Origin: Pseudomonas sp. MWU13-2100
Lineage (GTDB): Bacteria; Pseudomonadota; Gammaproteobacteria; Pseudomonadales; Pseudomonadaceae
Length of the DNA: 64,000 nt
Assembly (NCBI RefSeq): GCF_023242365.1
Contig: NZ_JALLIX010000015.1
Coordinates: 1-64,000 of the forward strand
Direction: 5' to 3'
Shown: positions 18,954 to 26,848 of the stretch, piece by piece
How positions within the stretch are numbered: the first letter of the stretch is position 1
How the letters are laid out: every line of letters begins with the position of its first letter
Translations under genes and position numbers: made by a program
Notes under the pieces: model-generated
Told to the model about the DNA's origin: nothing
The model's input: only the letters and a program-made list of their open reading frames with translations
Database searches by the model: none

Positions 18954-19080
18954 TCCCGCGGAGCCATGCCGTCCGTTGCGACGGGCTGCCTGGCTCCCTT
19001 GGCGGCGACAACAATAAAAACACCCATGTATTGAAATGACCTGCCAGCGTTCTTACGGTCTTCTACGAAAGGGGAATGTC

Positions 19081-19971
19081 ATGGAGTGGTTGCTCAGCTT
19101 TCCACATATGGATGACGAAAGACTCCGCGCCTTGAAAAAGCTCATCGACGGGGCCTTTCGCCATTTCACCAGTACCTACGGCGATGCGTTCGAAGCGTTT
19201 TTCCAGCCGTTGCAAGTGTTCCTCAATCAATCCGAACGGTTTATGACCACCACGCCGTGGCCGATCATTATCGTGCTGGTGGCGCTGATCGCCTGGTTCG
19301 CCAGTCGCAGCTGGCGCATCGTCCTGGGGTGCGTGTTCACGCTGATGGCGATCGGTTATCTGGACATGTGGACCGACACCATGAAAACCCTGTCGATGAT
19401 CTTCGTCTGCACCGTCATCTCCATCGTCATCGGCCTGCCCACCGGGATTGCCATGGCCCGCTCCAATCGCCTGCGCAACCTGATCAGCCCGGTACTCGAT
19501 GTGATGCAGACGCTGCCGAGTTTTGTCTACCTGATTCCGGTGGTGATGCTGCTGGGCATCGGCAAAGTCGCCGGGCTGATCGCGGTGGTGGTCTATGCCT
19601 TGCCGCCGATGATCCGCCTGACCAACCTTGGCATCCGCCACGTCGATGCCGAGATGCTGGAGTGCGCAGACGCCTTTGGTTCGTCCAGTTGGCAGAAACT
19701 GAAAAATGTCCAGTTGCCGCTGGCGTTGCCATCGATCATGGCCGGCATCAACCAGACCATCATGATGGCCCTGGCCATGGTGGTGATCGCCTCGATGATC
19801 GGGGTCGAGGGGCTCGGGCAACCGGTGCTCAAGGCCATTTCCAACCAGTACTTCACCCTGGGCATGTTCAACGGCCTGGCGATTGTCGGCATTGCGGTGA
19901 TTTTCGACCGGGTCAGCCAGGCCTACGGCAGAAGACTGCAAAAGCACCTGGAGCGGGTTCATGGCCACTAA
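19081..19971 (+). CDS. Glycine betaine / proline betaine ABC transporter permease (ProW-like)
   Basis: The 296-residue membrane protein has hydrophobic segments from about residue 60. The cytoplasmic coupling motif is ECADAFGSSSWQKLKNVQLPLALPSI near 195-220. It begins at ATG 19081 with AAAGGGG upstream; an earlier frame start at 19036 lacks a site. The last 11 bp overlap the ATPase gene. It forms the inner-membrane channel of the importer with 17952 and 19961. Confidence 0.88.
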   Translation: MEWLLSFPHMDDERLRALKKLIDGAFRHFTSTYGDAFEAFFQPLQVFLNQSERFMTTTPWPIIIVLVALIAWFASRSWRIVLGCVFTLMAIGYLDMWTDTMKTLSMIFVCTVISIVIGLPTGIAMARSNRLRNLISPVLDVMQTLPSFVYLIPVVMLLGIGKVAGLIAVVVYALPPMIRLTNLGIRHVDAEMLECADAFGSSSWQKLKNVQLPLALPSIMAGINQTIMMALAMVVIASMIGVEGLGQPVLKAISNQYFTLGMFNGLAIVGIAVIFDRVSQAYGRRLQKHLERVHGH

Positions 19972-21055
19972 TCCGAGCGATGATTTCGGCATCGAAATCA
20001 AGCATCTCTACAAGATCTTCGGTTACCAGGCGCAGGCCAGTATCGAGCGGGTCAAGCAGGGCATGAGCAAGGCCGAGCTGCTGAGCCGGCACAGTCATGT
20101 GCTGGGCCTGAAGGACATCAATATCAGCATGCCCTCCGGCGGCATCCAGGTGATCATGGGGCTGTCCGGGTCGGGCAAATCGACCTTGATCCGCCATATC
20201 AACCGCTTGATCGAGCCCACGGCCGGCGAAGTCATGGTCGGTGGCGTGGATGTGCTGAAGATGAGCCCGCACGCGTTGCGGGAATTTCGCCGGCACAGCA
20301 TTTCCATGGTGTTCCAGAAGTTCGCGCTGCTGCCGAACCGCACCGTGCTCGAGAATGCCGTCTATGGTTTGGAGATCCAGGGCATGGCCCGTGGCCGGCA
20401 AGTGGAGATCGCCATGGGCTGGCTGGAGCGGGTCGGCCTCAAGGGCTACGAGCGGCACTACCCGAATCAGCTGTCCGGCGGCATGCAGCAGCGGGTCGGC
20501 CTGGCCCGGGCCCTGGCCAGCGACGCGCCGATCCTGTTGATGGATGAAGCCTTCTCGGCCCTGGATCCGCTGATCCGCATGGACATGCAATCGGTGCTGC
20601 TGGACCTGCAGAAAGAAATCAGGAAGACCATCGTCTTCATCACCCATGACCTGGATGAGGCGCTGCGCATCGGTGATCGCATCGCGATCCTGCGTGACGG
20701 CGAGGTGGTGCAACAAGGTACCCGGCAGGAGATCGTCATGAGTCCCGCCGACGATTACATCGCCAACTTCGTCAAGGAAGTGAACCGGGGGCGGGTGATC
20801 AGCGTCGAGGCCATCATGCGTCCGTTGGTCAAGGCCCAGGCCGCGCTGGCGGTCCCCGTGGGGACGTCACTGGAGTCGGCGGTCAAGCGGCTGGTTGAGG
20901 CGGGCGTCGATGAGCTGGTGGTGACGGACAGCCAGGGGCAGCCCGTGGGGCAACTGGCGCTGAAGTCGATCATCGCGACCATGGTCACCTCGACCGTGAG
21001 CGAAGCGTCGTCGGTGGCGCCGTCAAGAAGCGTGGCGCAGGCGCTGTTGCGCTGA
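19961..21055 (+). CDS. Glycine betaine / proline betaine ABC transporter ATPase (ProV-like) with CBS region
   Basis: The 364-residue protein has Walker A GLSGSGKST near 66-74, signature LSGGMQQRVGLARAL near 170, Walker B ILLMDEAFSALD near 190 and the switch histidine in FITHDLDEA. A C-terminal CBS-like region (about 285-345) resembles the ionic-strength or nucleotide sensor of ProV/OpuA. The start overlaps the permease end by 11 bp, indicating coupled translation. It powers import of quaternary amines feeding the demethylase block. Confidence 0.9.
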   Translation: MATNPSDDFGIEIKHLYKIFGYQAQASIERVKQGMSKAELLSRHSHVLGLKDINISMPSGGIQVIMGLSGSGKSTLIRHINRLIEPTAGEVMVGGVDVLKMSPHALREFRRHSISMVFQKFALLPNRTVLENAVYGLEIQGMARGRQVEIAMGWLERVGLKGYERHYPNQLSGGMQQRVGLARALASDAPILLMDEAFSALDPLIRMDMQSVLLDLQKEIRKTIVFITHDLDEALRIGDRIAILRDGEVVQQGTRQEIVMSPADDYIANFVKEVNRGRVISVEAIMRPLVKAQAALAVPVGTSLESAVKRLVEAGVDELVVTDSQGQPVGQLALKSIIATMVTSTVSEASSVAPSRSVAQALLR

Positions 21056-21087
21056 GAGAGATCAAGCCCAGGGCGGCTCGATCTCTC
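21056..21087. terminator. Hairpin after the betaine transporter operon
   Basis: GAGAGATC (21056-21063) and GATCTCTC (21080-21087) form an 8-bp stem directly after the ATPase stop and before the convergent symporter gene. It is followed by GGGGTTT, so the T run is weak. Confidence 0.5.
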
Positions 21088-21110
21088 GGGGTTTGACTAG
21101 AGCGCCGGGA

Positions 21111-22523
21111 TCAAGGCAGTTCAACGGCTTTCACGGGCGAGCCGTTGGTGCCGCGTGGCATCAGGTGGCCGATGCTCATGATCACCAGCGGCGTGAACAG
21201 CGCGATATAGGCATTGTCGATGCCCCACGGATTGCCGGCCAGGAACCACCCGACGGTCGCCACCAGGGAGGCGATAATGCTGATGAACGCGGCTTTCGGC
21301 GTGCCGAATTTAGGCGCATAGAACACCATCAGCACCAGCACCGCCAGGGACGCGCGCAGGGCTTTGCCGAGGAAGGCGATCATCAGCACTTTGTCGGAGG
21401 TCAGGGCCAGCGCGATCGGCAACAGGCCGACGACGACGGTTGCCAGTCGGACAAAACGCAGGGATTTGACGTCGCTTTTTTCCGGGTTGAACCAGGGCTC
21501 GTAGAAGTCCCGCAGCAATAAGGTGGCCGAACCCATGCTCACCGCCGAGATGGTGCCGAACAGCGAACCGGCCAAGCCCGCAACCACCAGGCCCGCAGTC
21601 AGTTGATCCATGCTCGCGATCAGGCGGGGAAAGGCTTGCAGCGAATCCACCTGGGGAAACAAGGCGGCGCTGCACATGCCGATCAAGGCCGCGCCGATAC
21701 CGAAGGGAATCATCAGGCCCGCGCAATAGAAGCACGCCCGTTGCGCCTTGCTCGCGTCGCTGACTGTGTTCACTGCTTGAATCACATATTGGGTGGAGAA
21801 GATCGAGCCGATGCCGGCAATCATCCAGGCGATGATCTGACCCCAGCCGATGGCGGTCCAGTCGAACATGCTGGGCGGCAGTTGAGTGCGCAGGGCGCTG
21901 ATGCCACCGACCTGTTTCAAGCCGAACCACAGCGCCAACCCGACGCCGAGGTACTTGAGGCTGGCGTGGACGAAGTTGGTATAGATGACCGAGCGCATAC
22001 CGCCGATGCTGACGTACAGCACCGACACCACACCGACAATAATGATCGCCAGGGTGCGATCAACCTGCAGCACACTGGCCAGCACCGCGCCGCCGCTGGC
22101 ATAGATCGACACCGCGACGATTTCCAGGGCGAAGATGGTGATGATCGAGGTGGCAAATCGGGTGTTCTGCCCGTAGTTGCGCGACAGCACGCCGGAGATG
22201 GTGTTGTCGCCCAGATCCTTGTATTTGCGCGCCAGCAGCCAGGCGAACAACACAAAGCCCAGGGCCAGGGCGAAGAGGTTCCAGGCGGCGGAGATACCGG
22301 TTTTGAAGCCGGTTTGCGCGGTACCGATACTGACGGCGGTGCCGATAAATTCCGACAGCATCAAAAAGCCGATCAGAAACGCCGGAAAGTGCCCGCCGCC
22401 GGTGGTGTAGTTATTGGCGCTACGCGAGTGCCGACGCACACCGAAACTGATCAGCGCGAGGCTGAGCATGTAGAACGCGGTGATGGAAAGGACGATCCAG
22501 GAGGAGTGGGACTGCATGGTCAT
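21111..22523 (-). CDS. Sodium:solute symporter family transporter
   Basis: This 470-residue protein has about 12-13 hydrophobic segments. It carries SSF signatures: the N-terminal SANNYTTGGGHFPAFLIGFLMLSEFIGTAV region and the GSIFSTQYVIQAVNTVSDASKAQRACFYCA segment. It imports a small organic solute with sodium. Lying tail to tail with the betaine ABC transporter, it may carry a related compound, but the substrate is not readable. Initiation may be at 22523 or at the second ATG 22517; no strong ribosome site distinguishes them. Confidence 0.84.
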   Translation of the reverse strand: MTMQSHSSWIVLSITAFYMLSLALISFGVRRHSRSANNYTTGGGHFPAFLIGFLMLSEFIGTAVSIGTAQTGFKTGISAAWNLFALALGFVLFAWLLARKYKDLGDNTISGVLSRNYGQNTRFATSIITIFALEIVAVSIYASGGAVLASVLQVDRTLAIIIVGVVSVLYVSIGGMRSVIYTNFVHASLKYLGVGLALWFGLKQVGGISALRTQLPPSMFDWTAIGWGQIIAWMIAGIGSIFSTQYVIQAVNTVSDASKAQRACFYCAGLMIPFGIGAALIGMCSAALFPQVDSLQAFPRLIASMDQLTAGLVVAGLAGSLFGTISAVSMGSATLLLRDFYEPWFNPEKSDVKSLRFVRLATVVVGLLPIALALTSDKVLMIAFLGKALRASLAVLVLMVFYAPKFGTPKAAFISIIASLVATVGWFLAGNPWGIDNAYIALFTPLVIMSIGHLMPRGTNGSPVKAVELP

Positions 22524-22673
22524 TGCCCGATCAACGTGATGAAGGTTGAGGGAAATGCAGCAGGGGCACGTTCGTGGGCTGGGTTCATGGTGATGCTCTT
22601 TAAGTATTATTGTGATGCGTTTTAGCTTCCTGGCTTTTGTTTGCGGTGTCTAATATTGAGTAAGTATTGGTGA

Positions 22674-22688
22674 ATACCTTAAAGGTAT
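22674..22688. promoter_or_regulatory. Palindromic candidate operator between symporter and LysE exporter
   Basis: ATACCTT, A, AAGGTAT is a perfect 15-bp dyad in the AT-rich divergent region. It is partly preceded by a related AAGTATT half site. The binding protein is unknown and no regulator gene is adjacent. Confidence 0.35.
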
Positions 22689-22781
22689 CGGTGCGTGCCA
22701 AAAAGACGTTGAACTATTGGGGATGAAACATTCCGATGACCCTTGTAGGATCGGTCCTTCAAGTCCCGACGAGTCAGAAAA

Positions 22782-23423
22782 ATGGATGTTCACTCGATTC
22801 TTGCCTTCACCCTGGTTGGGGGTATTGCCATCGCCAGTCCTGGTCCCGCGACGTTGATGGCCTTGAACAACAGCATCACCTATGGCCCGCGTTCCACCCT
22901 GTGGTCGTCACTCGGTAATGCCAGTGGCCTGTTCTGCCTGTCGGCGGCGGCCATGCTGGGGCTCGGGGCGTTGCTGGCCAGCTCCGAATGGATGTTCAAC
23001 GTGGTGAAGATCGCCGGTGCCGGTTATCTGTTCTATCTGGGCGCCAAGCAGTTGTTGAAAAAGAGCCCGGTGCTGGCAGGCGATGCTCAAGGCCATCCGA
23101 CCCGCAACAGGCCGTCGCGCAGCAAACTGTACAAGTCGGCGTTCCTGACCGCCGCCACCAACCCCAAGGCGACGATGTTTTTCACCGCGCTGTTCCCGCA
23201 GTTCATCGATCAGAGCGCTGCGCTGCTGCCGCAATTTCTGATCCTCACGGCGATCTTCATGGCCTTGTCGCTGACGTCCTTGAGTTTGTATGCCGCACTG
23301 GCCTCTCGCGCCAAAGGCCTGCTGATTCGTCCCGTATTTTCCAAATGGTTGAACCGGGTGGTGGGGTCGACCTTTATTGGCTTTGGTGCGGCGGTACTGA
23401 GCATGCGTCGGCAGGGTGTTTAG
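22782..23423 (+). CDS. LysE/RhtB family amino-acid exporter
   Basis: This 213-residue, roughly six-helix membrane protein has the family's ASPGPATLMALNNSITYG motif near residues 19-36, followed by YLFYLGAKQLLK and TNPKATMFFTALFPQFI. The family exports amino acids or homoserine lactone-like compounds. A monocistronic position and the divergent symporter suggest balancing of import and export. A distant relative lies at 60961-61596. The substrate is unknown. Confidence 0.86.
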   Translation: MDVHSILAFTLVGGIAIASPGPATLMALNNSITYGPRSTLWSSLGNASGLFCLSAAAMLGLGALLASSEWMFNVVKIAGAGYLFYLGAKQLLKKSPVLAGDAQGHPTRNRPSRSKLYKSAFLTAATNPKATMFFTALFPQFIDQSAALLPQFLILTAIFMALSLTSLSLYAALASRAKGLLIRPVFSKWLNRVVGSTFIGFGAAVLSMRRQGV

Positions 23424-23721
23424 GGGAGGGGAGAGCTGTCGAGGGTGGTCGGCGGCAATCGGCCAAAACCGGTCGCTTAGGTGTCACTCAAGCACAGGGC
23501 GAAGAAAGCTTCGCTCATAGCTCAAAATGAACTTCAGTTCGGTCGTCTCTCCCACCAAACGCACACACTCCGGGTCTTGTGCGGCCTCCTGTCGATATGA
23601 TCGTGTCCCAGGAAGTGGTGTAACTGAACCAACCGAAGGCGCCCTGCGGGCGAAAGAGGTTGGTCATCGTGGTTTTTGGCTAACGTTGAGTTTGCGAAGA
23701 CCAAACCTTCACCGGGGGTCT
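23424..23721. other. Intergenic region at left edge of the accessory island
   Basis: No credible gene was seen. A GATCGTGTCCCAGGAAGTGG segment near 23600-23620 looks like the flank of a transposable element and shares GATCGTGTCCCAGG with 29210-29223. No transposase frame is present. It marks the left boundary of the duplicated module. Confidence 0.4.
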
Positions 23722-23858
23722 GTCTTGTTCGGGGAAGTCCGTCTGGTACTCCTCATAATCAATGCGTGAAATTGCCTTCCAAAAAAAACTCATATTTCCC
23801 ACACGTTTCAGGCATGGGAGAATATTGCGTGCGCCAAACGTCGAGGCTACTGTTCAAG

Positions 23859-24044
23859 TGTCGCTGCAAATTCAGCGACACGGGTGTGGAAACCCGTAAA
23901 GGAATCGGCGCACATTGCCGCATAAGCGGTTTTTTTGTCTTCGCTTTATGGCGGGCTGTGCGTGGGACACCTATGGTGTGCCGGGTTCCTATTCTCCGGT
24001 TTTCCACCCCGCGCACAGTTCGCCACCCTTCGCGTGGAAACGAA
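23859..24044 (+). ncRNA. Structured leader with alternative pairings, copy 1 (undescribed)
   Basis: Elements in order: hairpin TGTCGCTG/CAGCGACA (23859-23880). Hairpin CGGG/CCCG with loop TGTGGAAA (23885-23892). CCGC-ATAA-GCGG hairpin (23918-23929) followed by TTTTTTT, an intrinsic-terminator look. CTGTGCG (23956-23962), able to pair with CGCACA upstream or with CGCACAG downstream. CCGGT followed by TTTCCAC (24001-24007). Hairpin TTCG/CGAA with loop CGTGGAAA (24033-24040). TTTCCAC is exactly complementary to both GTGGAAA loops, so it can pair with only one at a time. The second loop ends 40 bp before the ATG. Copy 2 keeps the architecture with changed but still complementary sequence. The function (attenuator, thermosensor, sRNA or DNA recombination site) is open. 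Confidence 0.65.
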
Positions 24045-24079
24045 ATGGCGAACTCCTAAATTTGAATAGGGAGGTCACC

Positions 24080-24523
24080 ATGACCAAGAAAATTACCCCC
24101 GATCCGCCGACCGTTCGCAAAGCTCTCAGCACTGCGGATAAAGAGACATACCTGAGTAAGCTCCCGGACACTCCGTCCAACGAATCCGAGCCAGCCCCGG
24201 CCAGCACGCCGCGTTTGCTCGATACCCTCGCGCTCACCAGCTCCAAACCCGTCATCCCCGAATCCCCCTACAAACCCACGCTATTCGCCATCCAACCCGG
24301 CATCACCGCCCAGGACGCCCTGACCTACGTTTCCAATCTGCTCGAAACCGCGGAACTCAATGGCGACGAAATCAGCCTGCACACCAACCCGGTCGAACGG
24401 GCGTTGTTCTGGGGCATGCTGCATTCGGTGGAGGTGGCGCGTGCGGTGGTGGATGCCTTGCTGGAGGGCAAATCCCCGTCTAATCAGCTATCGTCAGCGT
24501 CGGGCAACCCTCCGAATGGTTGA
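24080..24523 (+). CDS. DUF6124/DUF3077-type small protein, copy 1
   Basis: This 147-residue soluble protein has a disordered Pro-rich N-terminal half (residues 1-65) and a conserved helical C-terminal half (PGITAQDALTYVSNLLETAE, then the HSVEVARAVVDALL segment). It resembles Pseudomonas DUF6124/DUF3077 proteins, whose role is unknown to me. GGGAGG seven bases before the ATG is a strong site but may be masked by the upstream CTCCTA. It differs from the copy at 27591-28034 at about ten residues, mostly in the disordered part, and the central roughly 60 residues are identical. That pattern implies purifying selection or gene conversion. Confidence 0.8.
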   Translation: MTKKITPDPPTVRKALSTADKETYLSKLPDTPSNESEPAPASTPRLLDTLALTSSKPVIPESPYKPTLFAIQPGITAQDALTYVSNLLETAELNGDEISLHTNPVERALFWGMLHSVEVARAVVDALLEGKSPSNQLSSASGNPPNG

Positions 24524-24648
24524 GGTCGCCAGCCAATAAAGCGCCCCCCGTTTCCAAGGCGTTGAGTATGGGGTGAAACGGGGGCCGTCACGCCAGCGTG
24601 CCGGTCAGCTCGGCGTTAGACCTCAGAAACGAACCATAGGCCGAATAC

Positions 24649-25194
24649 ATGTCAACCGAACACCATCACGCAACCTCTGTGTCGCTTCCCCCGGAGTCGG
24701 CGATTGCCAAAGCCTACGCATCGATGAATCTCGCCGACGCTTACTCGATCGAGCTGCCCACCGGAGCGTCAACCAATCCCGAATTGTTGGCGAGGTTCAT
24801 CTTCGCTCACCAAGCGCCCTGGGTCAGCAGGCTCCTGACGGTTCGAGACGCGCTCGTAGCCGGTTTCGGCCTCAAGACCGCCAAGCATCTCGCCTCACTG
24901 GATGCGCAGAGCGGAGCGGGCCGACTCGGCATCTTCAAGCTCTACAGCACAAGTCCAACTGAAGTTGTTCTTGGAGAGGACGACAAGCACCTGGACTTCA
25001 GGCTCTCTGTTCTGTGTTCCGGTCAGTCGTCGCCGGGCGCTAAACGTCACTTGACCCTGTCGACCGTTGTTCATTGCCACAATCGCTTGGGTCGTCTCTA
25101 TATTTTTCTCATTGCCCCGTTTCACCGCTTGGTCGTTCAGTCCAATCTTCGCAGTGCGGCACGGGTCGGCTGGCCGTCGGCTACGGTGAGATAA
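24649..25194 (+). CDS. DUF2867 domain-containing protein
   Basis: The 181-residue protein shows the DUF2867 pattern: LPPESAIAKAYASMNLADAYSIELP, the HQAPWVSRLLTVRDALVAGFGLKTAK segment, GIFKLYSTSPTEVVLGEDDKHLDFRLSV and a C-terminal LIAPFHRLVVQSNLRSAARVGWP. The family resembles a SRPBCC/START-like cavity fold with no established activity. The start at ATG 24649 has only a weak AGG upstream. It follows the first repeat module and appears independently transcribed. Confidence 0.78.
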   Translation: MSTEHHHATSVSLPPESAIAKAYASMNLADAYSIELPTGASTNPELLARFIFAHQAPWVSRLLTVRDALVAGFGLKTAKHLASLDAQSGAGRLGIFKLYSTSPTEVVLGEDDKHLDFRLSVLCSGQSSPGAKRHLTLSTVVHCHNRLGRLYIFLIAPFHRLVVQSNLRSAARVGWPSATVR

Positions 25195-25598
25195 CGGTGC
25201 GTTCTGCCCCAAGCAAAGAGCCGTAACCCACAAAGTGTCGGTCACCAGCTCTGTGGATGAGGATTGGTATCGCGGTCGTTAGAGAGATCTCTACCGACCG
25301 CCAACATAACAATCGGATCATCAGAAAGCTCAAAGGGCGATCGTAAACCTTCATCATCACCATATGCTGTCGTGTACTGGCGCATGGACTGCGCTAGTCC
25401 GTTGCCCTAGGCTTCTGAGTAGCTGCATCACGGATGCACTCTGCGATATACGCATAGTCGACAGCGCTGTCTAAAAATGCACTCCGCCAGTGCTATCTGA
25501 ATACTCGCTATTTCTGTTGGGCTCAGAATATGCCCCAAAGCGCAATTTCCTTTGGCTCGTCATCGAATGTGTTGGCTGCTATTTCAATTGTGTTGCTG
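25195..25598. other. Gene-poor spacer in the accessory island
   Basis: About 400 bp with dropping GC toward 25500-25600. Short frames on both strands lack ribosome sites and protein-like composition. Nothing supportable was seen apart from the likely 3' flank of the leftward immunity gene. Confidence 0.5.
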
Positions 25599-25967
25599 TT
25601 ATTGGCTGCTTTCGTAGTGCTTAGCTATTTCTAGCCAGATGTATTTGTATCTGTGCTGGAGCCATTTAATGAGTAATGTATCTAGCTGGCGTCGAAGAAA
25701 GCTTTTCTTTCGTGCGTCGAGCATTTTTTCAATGTCGCTTTCCAGTTCCTCTCTGTTGAAGCAAAGCCATATGGTAGGGAGTATGCTTTCAAGGTTGGAG
25801 TGGCAAATGGGTGCAACCTCTGAGTAGAGGATGTTTTTTATTTTATTCATGTCAAATTTTTTTACCTGTTTTACAATGGCTGCATAGTCAACTTCGTTAT
25901 CAACGAATGCGTCTGACAACGCCCATCGTATATCTGCTCGTTCTTGTTTGCTTATAGAAGTTTCCAC
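25599..25967 (-). CDS. DUF7079-like putative immunity protein
   Basis: The 122-residue acidic protein reads VETSISKQERADIRWALSDA, continues with FVDNEVDYAAIV, and later has YSEVAPICHSNLESILPTIW. It resembles proteins encoded next to type VI or polymorphic toxins (DUF7079). The GTG start at 25967 is chosen because GGAG lies eight bases upstream, inside the end of the preceding toxin-like gene. The two overlap by 16 bp, the usual coupling of toxin and immunity. The low GC differs from neighbouring genes and suggests transfer. Confidence 0.62.
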   Translation of the reverse strand: METSISKQERADIRWALSDAFVDNEVDYAAIVKQVKKFDMNKIKNILYSEVAPICHSNLESILPTIWLCFNREELESDIEKMLDARKKSFLRRQLDTLLIKWLQHRYKYIWLEIAKHYESSQ

Positions 25968-26239
25968 TTGGAAAACTCCTCCAATTCGTCGTCCAGACTG
26001 TCGGCAGCCATACTTCCTGCGATGCCGCCCGCAATGCTTCCTATCAGAACTACCGCTACTGCACATACAAGAGCACCAGGGCCGCAAAGTGCTGATACAC
26101 CGAGGCCAGCCAGTCCACCACCAGCGGCACCACCGCCAATGATTATGCCTTGTCGAGATGTTTCCTTTACTTTGTTGTCAGCATTCATGATTTCATAAAC
26201 GGCAACGGTTGCTGTGATAAGAATGCCAACCTTTCCCAT
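25952..26239 (-). CDS. Glycine-zipper effector tail, probably an orphan toxin module
   Basis: The 95 residues have no signal peptide. A first segment runs MGKVGILITATVAVYEIMNADNKVK, then a glycine-rich double hydrophobic hairpin (about residues 32-78, GIIIGGGAAGGGLAGLGVSA and VCAVAVVLIGSIAGGIAGS), ending LDDELEEFSKWKLL. Such glycine-zipper hairpins form the C-terminal membrane-inserting domains of contact-dependent effectors. The start has no good ribosome site, so this is probably the surviving 3' end of a much longer effector gene, as in orphan toxin cassettes. It is directly coupled to the immunity-like gene. Confidence 0.55.
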   Translation of the reverse strand: MGKVGILITATVAVYEIMNADNKVKETSRQGIIIGGGAAGGGLAGLGVSALCGPGALVCAVAVVLIGSIAGGIAGSMAADSLDDELEEFSKWKLL

Positions 26240-26446
26240 TATTCTCAGTTTTTTTTGTGACGCGACTTACAGGGGGGTTATCGCGGCCCGAAGATTCTAG
26301 GATTGAATAAGGTATAGCGTCGTTCAAAGGCATGGAAGGTCTGTCGCTGTGGGCGCAGCCGGCGCGGATGGGTAGGGCGCGGTTTTTATGGTGCGCCGAG
26401 GTTATCAGCAAACGTGCCGCGCCAGGCGTTTTGAACGCTTGGAGCA

Positions 26447-26471
26447 GGGGGCTGTAAATAAAACAGTCCCC
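26447..26471. terminator. Hairpin downstream of the 26492-26848 gene
   Basis: GGGGGCTGT, a 7-nt loop and ACAGTCCCC pair with one mismatch. They lie just past the leftward gene's stop. The T run is on the plus side (CTTTTC), so efficiency for the leftward gene is doubtful. Confidence 0.4.
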
Positions 26472-26491
26472 TTTTCGATTTATTTCGAATT

Positions 26492-26848
26492 TTAAATTGG
26501 AGTGAACGTTACCGTCGCGCTTCCAGAGTTATCGCTGACTTGGAGCTGATCTACGATAAAAACATAGACAGGATAGTCGCCGTCAACTTTAATTACCGCG
26601 CCTTCCGACGTGTTAACCGTATAGAACCATTTTTCATAGTTTCCATCCTTGAGTGGGGTCGTATTGAAGAGAATAACCTGTTGTATATAAACGCTGCTGC
26701 CCGAATTAAATTTCATCGTATCATCCGACAGCGTGACTGCGTACTTGCCTGTCGCCAGATTTACCGGCGTCGCCCCGCTGCCGCTTTCTGATATATTTGT
26801 CAGGTTTATTGCAGAGTTTGCATTTATCGTAATTTGAGTAGTAGACAT
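26492..26848 (-). CDS. Small beta-rich protein of unknown function
   Basis: The 118-residue protein MSTTQITINANSAINLTNIS… has no cysteine, no signal peptide, and many Thr/Ser/Asn/Val residues with an alternating hydrophobic pattern suggesting a beta-sandwich. ATG 26848 is preferred; the earlier TTG at 26884 has no site. AGGGA lies 12 bases upstream, which is rather far. Low GC sets it apart from the surrounding genome, as with the neighbouring toxin/immunity genes. Possibilities include a secreted lectin-like or effector-associated protein, but nothing in the sequence decides this. Confidence 0.6.
   Translation of the reverse strand: MSTTQITINANSAINLTNISESGSGATPVNLATGKYAVTLSDDTMKFNSGSSVYIQQVILFNTTPLKDGNYEKWFYTVNTSEGAVIKVDGDYPVYVFIVDQLQVSDNSGSATVTFTPI

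Larger units (their letters stand above)
23722..24574 (+). repeat. 850-bp module, direct copy 1 (leader plus DUF6124-type gene)
   Basis: The segment from TCTTGTTCGGGG through the gene and into the CGTTTCCAAGGCGTTGAGTA tail is repeated in the same orientation at 27234-28083. Conservation is highest in the first 140 bp and in the coding region. The central leader has diverged but keeps complementary pairings. The copies lie 3.5 kb apart and bracket orphan effector/immunity genes, so recombination between them could delete or mobilise the intervening DNA. Confidence 0.85.

Noticed and set aside
23590..23640. Insertion-sequence remnant
   Set aside because: The GATCGTGTCCCAGG string resembles transposon flanks, but no transposase frame, terminal inverted repeat pair or target duplication can be shown.
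23859..23880. Simple intrinsic terminator of the upstream LysE gene
   Set aside because: The TGTCGCTG/CAGCGACA stem lies about 440 bp after the stop, has no T run, and is conserved in the second module where there is no LysE gene.
25952..26239. Ordinary glycine-zipper outer-membrane lipoprotein
   Set aside because: There is no signal peptide or lipobox, and it overlaps an immunity-like gene, so an effector tail is a better reading.
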